Assembly: GCA_009699875.1 (NCBI GenBank)
Contig: WLNI01000001.1
Location: 1,302,001 to 1,366,000, forward strand
Length of the DNA stretch: 64,000 nt
From: Actinomycetota bacterium
GTDB lineage: Bacteria; Actinomycetota; Acidimicrobiia; Acidimicrobiales; RAAP-2
Reading direction: 5' to 3'
Part shown: positions 6,965-14,568 of the stretch, piece after piece
How positions within the stretch are numbered: the stretch's first letter is position 1
How the letters are laid out: each line of letters opens with the position of its first letter
Notes under the pieces: generated by a model
The model's database searches: none
Told to the model about the DNA's origin: nothing
Seen by the model: only the letters and a program-made list of their open reading frames with translations
Program-made: the position numbers and the translations under genes

Positions 6965-8089
6965 ATTCAGACGAAGACGCAAGCGGCAATCTGTTGGGGA
7001 ATTGGCAAAGAGTGGAGTGTCGAAGAGATCGACCTTGATGGGCCTCGCCAGGGGGAAGTTCTCGTTCGTTTGGCCGCCGCAGGTCTCTGCCACTCTGACG
7101 ATCATTTGATTACTGGTGACTCGCCAATGCCGCTTCCCATGATTGGTGGCCATGAAGGTGCCGGCATCGTCGAAGAAGTGGGGCCAGGGGTCATCGGGCT
7201 TGAGCCTGGCGATCACGTCGTTTTGGGGTTCATCCCCGCTTGTGGCAGATGCCTTCCGTGTTCGACGGGTCACCAAAACCTTTGTGATTTAGGTGCGCTC
7301 ATTGGCTACGGTCGCCAGGCAGACGGAACGTCTCGCCACCATACGGGGGAAAAAGATCTGAACTTGATGTGTCTCTTGGGAACGTTTGCGAACTACACGG
7401 TGATCAATGAAGCCAGTTGCATCAAAATTGATCGTTCCCACTCCCTGCACACCGCATGTCTCGTGAGTTGTGGGGCAGTAACCGGCTGGGGCTCAGCGGT
7501 CTACGCCGCAGACGTTGGTCCTGGCGACACGGTGGTCATCGTGGGTGTTGGTGGCATTGGCGCCTCAGCCTTGCAAGGAGCGAAGTTGGCGGGAGCCGAA
7601 ACGATCATTGCCGTCGATCCGGTCGAATTTAAGCGCCAAAAGGCCACAGAGTTTGGGGCCGACATCGTGGCGCCATCGATGAAGGAAGCATTTCCGCTCG
7701 TTCAAGAGATTACGAAAGGGCGCATGGCAAACAAAGTGATTATGGCCATGGGAGTGGGCCACGGTGACTCCTTCAATGAAGCACTCGAACTCACGGCAAA
7801 GCTTGGTCGAGTCGTGGTGACCAATATTCATCCCTATTCGGAAAATCAAGTCACGATGAACATGAGCAATCTGACCGGCATGGAAAAACAAGTGGTTGGA
7901 TCTCTCTTTGGTTCGGCGAACCCTCGAGCGGATATCCCAAAACTTTTAGAGCTCAATCAACGAGGCCAGTTCGACCTTGGTGCATTGATCACTCAGTCGT
8001 ATGCACTTGAAGACGTCAATGATGGCTATCGAGATCTCAAAGTGGGAAAGAATATTCGAGGCACACTCACCCTTGATGCGTCACTTTGA
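6965..8089 (+). CDS. Zinc-dependent alcohol dehydrogenase, NDMA-type; probable ATT start
   Basis: Oxidises alcohols to aldehydes with tightly bound NAD in the mycobacterial NDMA-dependent family. Catalytic zinc ligands are seen in GLCHSDDH (Cys42) and GGHEGAG (His63); structural zinc ligands are Cys93, 96, 99 and 107; the Rossmann motif is GVGGIG. The first ATG, GTG or TTG codon in frame is a TTG at 7070, but that would remove strand residues and most of the N-terminal domain. The open frame extends upstream to TAG at 6944, and translation from ATT 6965 gives IQTKTQAAICWGIGKEW, matching the family opening MKTKAAVLW. AAGGGGG ends two bases before ATT. Full length is 374 residues, normal for the family. 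Confidence 0.8.
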   Translation: MQTKTQAAICWGIGKEWSVEEIDLDGPRQGEVLVRLAAAGLCHSDDHLITGDSPMPLPMIGGHEGAGIVEEVGPGVIGLEPGDHVVLGFIPACGRCLPCSTGHQNLCDLGALIGYGRQADGTSRHHTGEKDLNLMCLLGTFANYTVINEASCIKIDRSHSLHTACLVSCGAVTGWGSAVYAADVGPGDTVVIVGVGGIGASALQGAKLAGAETIIAVDPVEFKRQKATEFGADIVAPSMKEAFPLVQEITKGRMANKVIMAMGVGHGDSFNEALELTAKLGRVVVTNIHPYSENQVTMNMSNLTGMEKQVVGSLFGSANPRADIPKLLELNQRGQFDLGALITQSYALEDVNDGYRDLKVGKNIRGTLTLDASL

Positions 8090-8099
8090 GGAAGGGTCT

Positions 8100-9320
8100 C
8101 TAAAAGATTCCTTGCGCAGTGAGCTCAGCCAACTCAGTTTCTGAGAGCCCGAGCGCGTCGCACCAGATCTCTTTGTTGTGTTCTCCAAGACGTGGAGCGG
8201 GTAGTGGAGCCTCTGGAACGACACCATCAAGTCGTGGAAATGGGCCTTGTTGTCGATGAGGACCGGCAATCGGATCGTTGACGGTCACGAAGTCACCTCG
8301 CTCAATCATGTGAGGGTCGTTGAGAATATCGTGAGCGTCATAGCTCACCGCAACTGGAACACCGTGTTCGAGACAACGCTGTTCGACTTCCTTGGCGTTC
8401 ATTGACATGGTCCACAGGCTGACAAGGTCGTTGAGCTCGTCGCCACTGGATGCTCGTTGTGACAATGTCGTGTAGCGGGGATCGTTGGCGAGTTCCTCTT
8501 GGCCCATGGCGCGACACAGTCGAGCAAAGTTCGCGTCCGACCCAGCGACAATGCAGACGTAGGTACCATCTTTGGTGGGGTAGTTATCGATTGGGGCTGA
8601 TGTCGAGAGTCGATTGCCCTCTCGTTGTCGAGTCAGGCCAAGTCGGTCTTGTGCAGCCAACGTCCATTCAAGAATTCTCAGTACTGCTCCGTAGAGCGGG
8701 GCGTCCACCACGCCTCCTTTGCCGGTACCTGTTCCTGCTCGATCTCGTCGGTACAGCGCAGCCATGACGGCTTCGGCAGCGAAGGTGCCGGTGAGATAGT
8801 CAGAGATATTTATCCCAGGTTTCACCGGAGGTCGATCGGGATAGCCCGTGAGGTGGAGGAGCCCGCCATACGCAATCCCCATTCGGTCAAGGCCAGGGCG
8901 CGGAGCGTTTGGTCCGTCTTGGCCGAAGACGCTAATTCTTGCCCACACCAGTTTCTCATCACACTGATCAGGAGCGATGTTCCACGCTTCCAAGGTGCCC
9001 GGTCGAAAGTTTTCGCAGACGACGTCGGCGGTTGCGACGAGTGATCGAAAGAGTTCTTGCCCCTTTGGCTCTCTGAGGTTCAAGGTCACCCCCTTGCGGC
9101 CTCTCCCTTCGACGGCCCACCACATGGAGTACTCATCTTCGTCGTTCTCTTGATCGAGAAACGGACCAATGCTTCGCATGAAGTCACCGCCGTGAGGATC
9201 TTCGATCTTGATGACCTCGGCGCCCATCTCTCCCAAGAGTCCAGCGCAGAATGGTGCGCTAATCCGGGTGCCGACGTCGATGACTCGGAGTCCTGCCAGT
9301 GGCAGCGCTTCGTTAGTCAT
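8100..9320 (-). CDS. CaiB/BaiF family (class III) CoA transferase
   Basis: A 406-residue class III CoA transferase or acyl-CoA racemase starting at ATG 9320 (MTNEALPLAGLRVIDVG). The conserved N-terminal segment GAEVIKIEDPHGGD and the catalytic Asp region INISDYLTGTFAAEA are present. Its start overlaps the end of the upstream enoyl-CoA hydratase by 8 bases. These enzymes move CoA between carboxylates or, as AMACR homologues, epimerise 2-methyl-branched acyl-CoAs. The surrounding ACAD and hydratase genes favour a catabolic role. The longer open frame upstream is not part of the protein because it lies inside the hydratase gene. Confidence 0.9.
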   Translation of the reverse strand: MTNEALPLAGLRVIDVGTRISAPFCAGLLGEMGAEVIKIEDPHGGDFMRSIGPFLDQENDEDEYSMWWAVEGRGRKGVTLNLREPKGQELFRSLVATADVVCENFRPGTLEAWNIAPDQCDEKLVWARISVFGQDGPNAPRPGLDRMGIAYGGLLHLTGYPDRPPVKPGINISDYLTGTFAAEAVMAALYRRDRAGTGTGKGGVVDAPLYGAVLRILEWTLAAQDRLGLTRQREGNRLSTSAPIDNYPTKDGTYVCIVAGSDANFARLCRAMGQEELANDPRYTTLSQRASSGDELNDLVSLWTMSMNAKEVEQRCLEHGVPVAVSYDAHDILNDPHMIERGDFVTVNDPIAGPHRQQGPFPRLDGVVPEAPLPAPRLGEHNKEIWCDALGLSETELAELTAQGIF

Positions 9321-10140
9321 CGCGATGTTCGGCGAAGACCTCCTGCATTGAGGACTTTGACTTTCTCGCCTCAAGTGCATCAAGCGCCGTTTGGGTGTTG
9401 TGCATCCAGTGATGAGCCATGAAGTGATACTTCCATGACTCTTCCTTCCCCATGAGGGTGGCGGTGTTGTTGATGGAGTCCTTGACAACTTGTGCGGTGA
9501 TCGGAGGAACCAGTGCAACACGTTGTGCGAGCTCCATTGTTCGCTCAGCAAGGTCGGCTGCGGGAACGATGCGATTGACAAGTCCTAAGCGCCAGGCTTC
9601 CTGAGCATCAATTTTTTCGCCCGTCCAGAGGAACTCTTTCGCTTTGCGTATGCCAAGCTCCCACGGTTCGACCAAGAGTTCGACGCCGGCGCCTGTCATG
9701 CGCAGGACTGGATTTGAGAACAGCGCATCATCGGCTGCGACAATCAAGTCACACATACACGCCAACATGAGCCCTGCTGCAATAGCGGAGCCTTGCACCT
9801 GGGCGATTGTGGGCTTTCGAAACGAGTGAATGCGCTTGCATTTCTCGAAGTACATGACTTGTTCGTGGCGAAACTTTCCTTCAGGGGTTGCTCGCAACTC
9901 TCTCCAATGATCTGGGGCTTCGTCGCCGACCAGGGCCTTTAAGTCGTGGCCCGCAGAGAAGTGCTTCCCGTTCCCGGCCAGAATCACGACATGGACGTTG
10001 TCGTCCTCGTCAGCCACGTCCAAGAAATGATCGATTCCGTCGATCAATGCAGTGTTCTGGGCATTGGCCACGTCAGGTCGATTCATGGTGATGGTGGCCA
10101 CGTTCCCGGTGACATCGTAGAGAACTGCTTCACTGCTCAT
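9313..10140 (-). CDS. Enoyl-CoA hydratase/isomerase (crotonase) family
   Basis: A 275-residue crotonase. The first oxyanion loop is HFSAGHDL, the second GSAIAAGLMLACMCDLIV. The usual Glu-containing segment is replaced by SNPVLRMTGAGVELLVEPWELG, a subgroup signature shared with the paralogue at 48644 (GVEYFGHPWEFG). That subgroup's reaction is not settled, so hydratase activity is a family guess. The start ATG overlaps the stop of the upstream ACAD (ATGA), and the end overlaps the CaiB gene. Confidence 0.9.
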   Translation of the reverse strand: MSSEAVLYDVTGNVATITMNRPDVANAQNTALIDGIDHFLDVADEDDNVHVVILAGNGKHFSAGHDLKALVGDEAPDHWRELRATPEGKFRHEQVMYFEKCKRIHSFRKPTIAQVQGSAIAAGLMLACMCDLIVAADDALFSNPVLRMTGAGVELLVEPWELGIRKAKEFLWTGEKIDAQEAWRLGLVNRIVPAADLAERTMELAQRVALVPPITAQVVKDSINNTATLMGKEESWKYHFMAHHWMHNTQTALDALEARKSKSSMQEVFAEHRDD

Positions 10141-11354
10141 TCTTTGTTCCTCCCGCTTTTCTGCTCAGAACCAGAGCGGCTGCTTCGAGGCAGGCCTAAG
10201 ACTCGTTCTCCAATGACGTTACGCTGAATCTCATTGCTACCGGCCCATAGGGACGATGCCTGGTAGTACAGCCACGAACGTTGCCACTGTCCATCTCCCG
10301 GATTCGAACCCGCACCTTTCCAAAGTGGTGCCGCTTCGCCGAGGATGGCCATTGCGGTGTCATGAAACCGCTTGGACATCTCTGACCAGTAGAGCTTGAG
10401 GGCGCTTCCCTCAGGTCCTGGATCGAGTCCCCGAGAAAGTCTGCTCACAGAGCGCAAGTTGTGAAGTTGAAAGAGTCGGATCTCAACGTAGGCTTCTGCG
10501 AGTGCCCCACGGAGGCGAGTGTCGTTAAATGTGCCGTTCTCTTCAGCGAGTCGGAGAAGTTCTTCGAGCAGCTGCATATGAATGACAAGTTGACGTGGAT
10601 TCGTTCCTCGTTCATGTGAAAGTGTCGAATTTGCGACTCGCCATCCGTCGTGTGGGTCTCCAACGAGTTGGTCGTCGGGAACAAAGACGTCATTGAGGAA
10701 AACCTCATTGAACTCGGCGTCTCCCGTGAGCTGCACCAAGGGCCGCACCTCGACGCCAGGAGCATGCATGTCGATGATGAGATACGAGATCCCCTTGTGT
10801 TTCGTCGCATCAGGATCGCTTCGAGCTAAGCAGACTCCCCAGTCGGCAAACTGAGCGTAGGACGTCCACACTTTCTGGCCGTTGACAATCCAGCCACCAT
10901 CAACTTTTTGTGCACGAGTTGTGAGACTTGCCAGGTCGCTGCCAGCTCCAGGCTCACTGAAGAGTTGGCACCAGAGATCTTCTGCAGTTCGAATCCGAGA
11001 GAGCCAACGCTCTTGTTGCTCGTTACTTCCGTTGGCCAAGATTGTTGGCGCGGCCAAGTTCAGGCCAATCCGGCCCACCATCTCAGGGGCTCGGGCTCGT
11101 GCTAACTCTTCTTGAACAATGAAGTGTTCGGCGGGACCGGCCCCTCGGCCACCGAATTGCGACGGCCAGGCAACGCCAACCCAGCCGCCTTGGGCGAGTG
11201 ATGCTTGCCATTGGCGCAGGAACATGACTTCTTCGTCAAGCGTCTCAAAGCGCGGGGGAAGGCCCTGGCCGTACTCCCAGGGAAGGTTTTCGACAAGCCA
11301 CGCCCTGATCTCGGAGCGAAACGTCTCTTGTGCAGTAGTGGGGCTGAGATCCAC
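10137..11354 (-). CDS. Acyl-CoA dehydrogenase, large-subunit type
   Basis: A 405-residue ACAD. Visible landmarks are the opening MDLSPTTAQETFRSE, flavin/substrate segment LWCQLFSEPGAGSDLASL, WIVNGQKVWTSYAQFADW, and the C-terminal WAGSNEIQRNVIGERVLGLPR. Its closest relative in the window is the ACAD at 59084. This type resembles the larger partner of heteromeric FadE complexes in sterol degradation; the divergent ACAD at 11396 is a shorter form that could be its partner. It starts at GTG 11354 with no obvious ribosome site and heads a three-gene operon (ACAD, crotonase, CaiB). Confidence 0.9.
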   Translation of the reverse strand: MDLSPTTAQETFRSEIRAWLVENLPWEYGQGLPPRFETLDEEVMFLRQWQASLAQGGWVGVAWPSQFGGRGAGPAEHFIVQEELARARAPEMVGRIGLNLAAPTILANGSNEQQERWLSRIRTAEDLWCQLFSEPGAGSDLASLTTRAQKVDGGWIVNGQKVWTSYAQFADWGVCLARSDPDATKHKGISYLIIDMHAPGVEVRPLVQLTGDAEFNEVFLNDVFVPDDQLVGDPHDGWRVANSTLSHERGTNPRQLVIHMQLLEELLRLAEENGTFNDTRLRGALAEAYVEIRLFQLHNLRSVSRLSRGLDPGPEGSALKLYWSEMSKRFHDTAMAILGEAAPLWKGAGSNPGDGQWQRSWLYYQASSLWAGSNEIQRNVIGERVLGLPRSSRSGSEQKSGRNKE

Positions 11355-11382
11355 GATTTGAGTTTGGCACAGGTGTTCGCTC

Positions 11383-11395
11383 TACGATGCATCCT
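11383..11395 (+). promoter_or_regulatory. -10 box positioned for a leaderless transcript
   Basis: TACGAT at 11383-11388 fits the actinobacterial TANNNT -10 consensus. Seven bases later comes GTG 11396, the natural ACAD start. Transcription starting at this GTG would produce a leaderless mRNA. The alternative ATG at 11387 would lie inside the -10 box. A weak -35 (TTGAGT) is 19 bases upstream. Confidence 0.45.
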
Positions 11396-12478
11396 GTGGA
11401 CTTTGAACTCTCCGATGATCAGGTGGCCTTGCAGGACGCCGCAAGGGATTTGCTCGATGCCTTGGCGGGCCATGATCAACGCCGGGCCCATTTAAAATCA
11501 GGGGAACCGTTTGATCAAGCGCTCTTCTTAGCGATGGTCGAACAGGGGTGGCTAGGTATTGCTCTTTCAGAAGAGAAAGGTGGGATCGGCCTTGGCTGGG
11601 TCGAAGCCGCAGTTCTTCTCGAACAGATTGGCGCACATGCTGCACCAGTTCCGTTCTTGCCGAGTCTTCTGGCATTGACCGTGCTCGATCGAAGCGACAA
11701 CGCTCCAGAGAGTTGGATAAGTGCATTAGTGAACGGAGAGCGAACGGGTTGTGTCGCCTGGTCCAAGAATGCTGATGCACTGACCTCGACGAGTGATGGT
11801 GCTTCGTGGACCATCTCGGGTCGAATCGGCGTCCTTGAAGGAGCAACGCATGCTGACATTGCCGTTGTGGCGACAAGAGACGGTGTCTTTGGGGTCGAGC
11901 TCACGTCGTCGACACGACCACATCGAGAAAGTGCCATGGACGAAACTCGTGGGCTTTCGTGGCTTGAGTTCGACAAGACTTCCGCTCTTCGTCTCGGGGG
12001 AGCCGAACTCGCTGAAACCCTCTTGAATCACGGAGCTGTTGGGGCTTCTGCAGAGATGTTGGGGGGTGCCAATCAGGTGATGGACATCTCGGTGCAGTAC
12101 GCGAAAGATCGAGTTCAGTTTGGACAGCCAATCGGAAGCTTTCAAGCGATCAAACATCGCTGCGCTGACATGGTCGTCGACGTCGAAGGGATGCGATCTG
12201 CGACCTGGTACGCGGCGTGGGCACTCTCAGTGGGAGACAGTGAAGCTTCGCTGGCTGCGTCAACAGCAAAAGTCTGGTCAAGTGATGCGTCGAAACGCGT
12301 GATGGCCTCTGGGCTCCAGGTTCACGGGGGGATCGGATTCACCTGGGAGCATGATCTGCATCTCTATATGAAACGAGCCCAGTTTGATCAGTTGAGTTAT
12401 GGAACGGCAAGTTTTCACCGGGAACGAGTCGCACTTCTTTTGCGCAGTCAACTCGCGAGCGGAGCTGGCGTCTTCTAG
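11396..12478 (+). CDS. Acyl-CoA dehydrogenase, small-subunit type
   Basis: A 360-residue ACAD beginning VDFELSDDQVALQDAARD, the normal ACAD opening, from GTG 11396; ATG 11387 would add three residues. The middle domain is shortened and poorly conserved compared with the large type. The C-terminal region keeps KDRVQFGQPIGSFQAIKHR and LQVHGGIGFTWEHDLHLY. This is the pattern of the smaller partner in alpha2beta2 FadE heteromers, and the divergent gene at 10137 is a natural partner. No ribosome site is visible, consistent with a leaderless message. Confidence 0.85.
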   Translation: MDFELSDDQVALQDAARDLLDALAGHDQRRAHLKSGEPFDQALFLAMVEQGWLGIALSEEKGGIGLGWVEAAVLLEQIGAHAAPVPFLPSLLALTVLDRSDNAPESWISALVNGERTGCVAWSKNADALTSTSDGASWTISGRIGVLEGATHADIAVVATRDGVFGVELTSSTRPHRESAMDETRGLSWLEFDKTSALRLGGAELAETLLNHGAVGASAEMLGGANQVMDISVQYAKDRVQFGQPIGSFQAIKHRCADMVVDVEGMRSATWYAAWALSVGDSEASLAASTAKVWSSDASKRVMASGLQVHGGIGFTWEHDLHLYMKRAQFDQLSYGTASFHRERVALLLRSQLASGAGVF

Positions 12479-12491
12479 TCGTTAGTAGATC

Positions 12492-13976
12492 TCAAGATCC
12501 AGAAAGATCTGCCACCACGTTCCGGCGCAGAATTTTGCCGGTGTCGGTTCGAGGAAGTTCATCCCAGATGTGAATCTCTTCGGGTGTTTTCGAAGATCGA
12601 AGTTGGGTCTTCACCAGTTCTTTGAGAATCTCAATGTCAATAGTTTTCGACTCTCCAGCAACCACAACTGCGACGAGTCGCTGGCCCCACTCATCATCTG
12701 GAAGTCCTATGACCACGGCATCAACGACGTCGTCATGAGAAATCAAGACGTCTTCGATTTCTGCAGGAGCGATGTTTTCGCCCCCTCGGATAATGGTGTC
12801 ATCAGCCCGACCTTCGATAAAAAGATATCCATCAGCATCGATCCATCCACGATCTCTCGTGGGGAACCATCCGTCGTCGTCGAGGAGGCTCACGCCTGCG
12901 TACTCGCCGGAAATCTGGTCGCCCTTCAAGAAAACCAATCCAGGCTCCCCGGCTTCGACCAGGCTGCCGTCTTCGTGGCGAACTTCGACGTCGATACCTG
13001 GCAAGAGTTGCCCCACTGAGGTGAGTCGTTGTCGAAGTACCGGATCCGATGACGAAAAAGCGTCACGGTGATCGTCTGGACCAAGCAGTGCAATCGTTGA
13101 ACTTGTTTCGGTGAGCCCATACGCGTTGACGAACCCTGTTTCAGGGAAGAGCGAGAGGGCACGCTCAAGAACTGGAAGCGGCATACGAGATCCGCCATAG
13201 GAGAGCGCTCGAAGACTTGGGGTTTGTGCACTCTGCTCACCATCAAGAGCATCAACGATTCGAGAAAGCATGGTGGGGATGACCATTGCTTGCGTGACCT
13301 GTTCTCGTCGAACTGTTTCGAGCCAGATCTCTGGATCAAAGCGGTCGAGGTAGACGATACGTCGCCCGGCATAGAAGTTACTCAGCAGGTTCGCAACGCC
13401 GGCGATGTGATACGGAGGTACCGAGACCAATGCTGCGTCGTCTTCTTCGGCTCCTGCGAACTCAACACTCGAGAAGAGATACGACATGAGATGGCGATGG
13501 CGGAGCACGGCAGCCTTGGGAGCTGCCGTCGTGCCACTCGTATAGAGCAAGATGCACGTCAGGTCAGTATCTTGCTCTGGTGCTGGCTCGGCAGATACGT
13601 CTCGCATTTCCGCGATGAACTGATTTCGTTCAACGGCGTCCATTCCATTGCCGAGTGCGGGGGGTTCTCCCTCGTAGATGACGTAGGAGCCCGGGTGCGC
13701 CTCAATCTGTGCGCTGAGCTGCACAGCCCCGAGTCGATAATTCAGGGGGATAAAAGGAATCCCCGCTCCTGCGGCACCAAAAAGAGCCACCGGGTAGGAG
13801 AGGTGGTTGCTTCCTAAGTAGAGAACTGATGTTGCGTCCGAAGCAACGAGGCGCTCAGTGGCTGCCCATGAGAGACGAGCAATTTCTTCGTAACTCATTG
13901 ATTCGCCGTTGGCGACCACTGCGATGCGATCTCCGTAGCCGGAGCTCGCCATGTCGAGTACTAATCCAAGGTGCAT
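12492..13976 (-). CDS. Acyl-CoA synthetase (FadD-like adenylate-forming enzyme)
   Basis: A 494-residue class I adenylate-forming ligase that activates a carboxylic acid with ATP and CoA. The phosphate-binding loop LLYTSGTTAAPK is at about 143-154, the A5 motif is NAYGLTETSS, A7/A8 are RDRGWIDADGYLFIEGRADDTIIRGGENI, split by position, and the catalytic Lys lies in PRTDTGKILRR. It follows the 101-residue conserved protein by 7 bases and has no ribosome site of its own, so it is probably translated by coupling. Substrate unknown; neighbours suggest a branched or cyclic acid. Confidence 0.9.
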   Translation of the reverse strand: MHLGLVLDMASSGYGDRIAVVANGESMSYEEIARLSWAATERLVASDATSVLYLGSNHLSYPVALFGAAGAGIPFIPLNYRLGAVQLSAQIEAHPGSYVIYEGEPPALGNGMDAVERNQFIAEMRDVSAEPAPEQDTDLTCILLYTSGTTAAPKAAVLRHRHLMSYLFSSVEFAGAEEDDAALVSVPPYHIAGVANLLSNFYAGRRIVYLDRFDPEIWLETVRREQVTQAMVIPTMLSRIVDALDGEQSAQTPSLRALSYGGSRMPLPVLERALSLFPETGFVNAYGLTETSSTIALLGPDDHRDAFSSSDPVLRQRLTSVGQLLPGIDVEVRHEDGSLVEAGEPGLVFLKGDQISGEYAGVSLLDDDGWFPTRDRGWIDADGYLFIEGRADDTIIRGGENIAPAEIEDVLISHDDVVDAVVIGLPDDEWGQRLVAVVVAGESKTIDIEILKELVKTQLRSSKTPEEIHIWDELPRTDTGKILRRNVVADLSGS

Positions 13977-13983
13977 GGAGTGC

Positions 13984-14289
13984 TTAGTCCGACGAGGGGA
14001 GAGGTTTGGCCCCTTTGAGACCTAACACTCGTCCGTCAATGCTGAGCGCTCCGTCTCCAGGCTTGGTGCACAAGAGTTCGGTGTCCGTGTCGTCATCGAC
14101 GTAGCGCTTTCCCAAAAGTGACTCTCCAGCAAAGGCCTCATCGATCGTCCCTTCGGAGGCTGATTCGTCTTTTCCGATCATGGGGAGCCCTCCACAGCGA
14201 AGATCGACGTCGGCTCCAGAACCTTTGACGACGACGACTTCGGTAGTGCTGAGCGCACTGCGAAGTTGTCCTCCAGGCTTTAACTCCAT
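13984..14289 (-). CDS. Conserved 101-residue protein of unknown function, ligase-linked
   Basis: A small acidic protein without signal peptide or membrane segment. It has CGG near residue 32, GESLLGKRY in the middle, LLCTKPGDGAL and a C-terminal KGAKPLPSSD. I recall similar small proteins beside acyl-CoA synthetase genes in mycobacteria and other actinobacteria, but know no function. A strong ribosome site (GAGGAGG, spacing about 5) precedes ATG 14289. It lies immediately upstream of the ligase at 12492 and could be a partner or chaperone of it; that is inference. Confidence 0.8.
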   Translation of the reverse strand: MELKPGGQLRSALSTTEVVVVKGSGADVDLRCGGLPMIGKDESASEGTIDEAFAGESLLGKRYVDDDTDTELLCTKPGDGALSIDGRVLGLKGAKPLPSSD

Positions 14290-14365
14290 GACTTCCTCCT
14301 CAAGCTTGACTTGGACTGATGATATTGCAGAATCTCAGAATGATGATCTTGGCATGAAGGGAAGC

Positions 14366-14507
14366 GAAATCGCCACCTTTCCTCATGAAGACTGCACTTC
14401 CGTGAGGACAAGTGTGGCGGTTTCCGAGAGAAAATGCCAAATCGGGGAGAACGAACCTGGGCCGTGAGCCCCTGGCTGGCTCCCGATTGGAAAAAGGAGG
14501 GCATTTT
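14366..14507. ncRNA. Candidate structured RNA: two consecutive long stem-loops
   Basis: Hairpin A: GAAATCGCCAC (14366-14376) pairs with GTGGCGGTTTC (14414-14424) with one U-G wobble; inside it CCTCATG (14381-14387) pairs with CGTGAGG (14401-14407), again with one wobble. Hairpin B: AAAATGCC (14431-14438) pairs perfectly with GGCATTTT (14500-14507); inside it AATCGGGGAG (14440-14449) pairs with CTCCCGATT (14480-14488) with one bulged G, capped by GGGC/GCCC (14459-14462, 14468-14471). It lies between the divergent 101-residue gene and the aldehyde dehydrogenase, about 60 bases before the latter's start. It matches no riboswitch class I can recall. A 5' leader element, a free small RNA or a palindromic mobile repeat are all possible, and the strand is not decided. 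Confidence 0.5.
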
Positions 14508-14568
14508 GTAGGAATATCTCTGAAGAGCAGCGCTCCCGCCGCTCACCGACACAGGGGGACACTTGAAC

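Noticed and set aside
9320..9581. N-terminal extension of the CaiB gene
   Set aside because: It lies inside the crotonase gene in another frame and does not resemble CaiB; MTNEALPLAGLRV is the normal start.
13224..13817. 197-residue plus-strand open frame
   Set aside because: Antisense to the acyl-CoA synthetase, which has all ligase motifs; no ribosome site or recognisable domain.
14491..14512. AAAAAGGAGG as a ribosome site for a leader peptide
   Set aside because: No start codon with a useful frame follows; the only TTG is followed at once by TAG.
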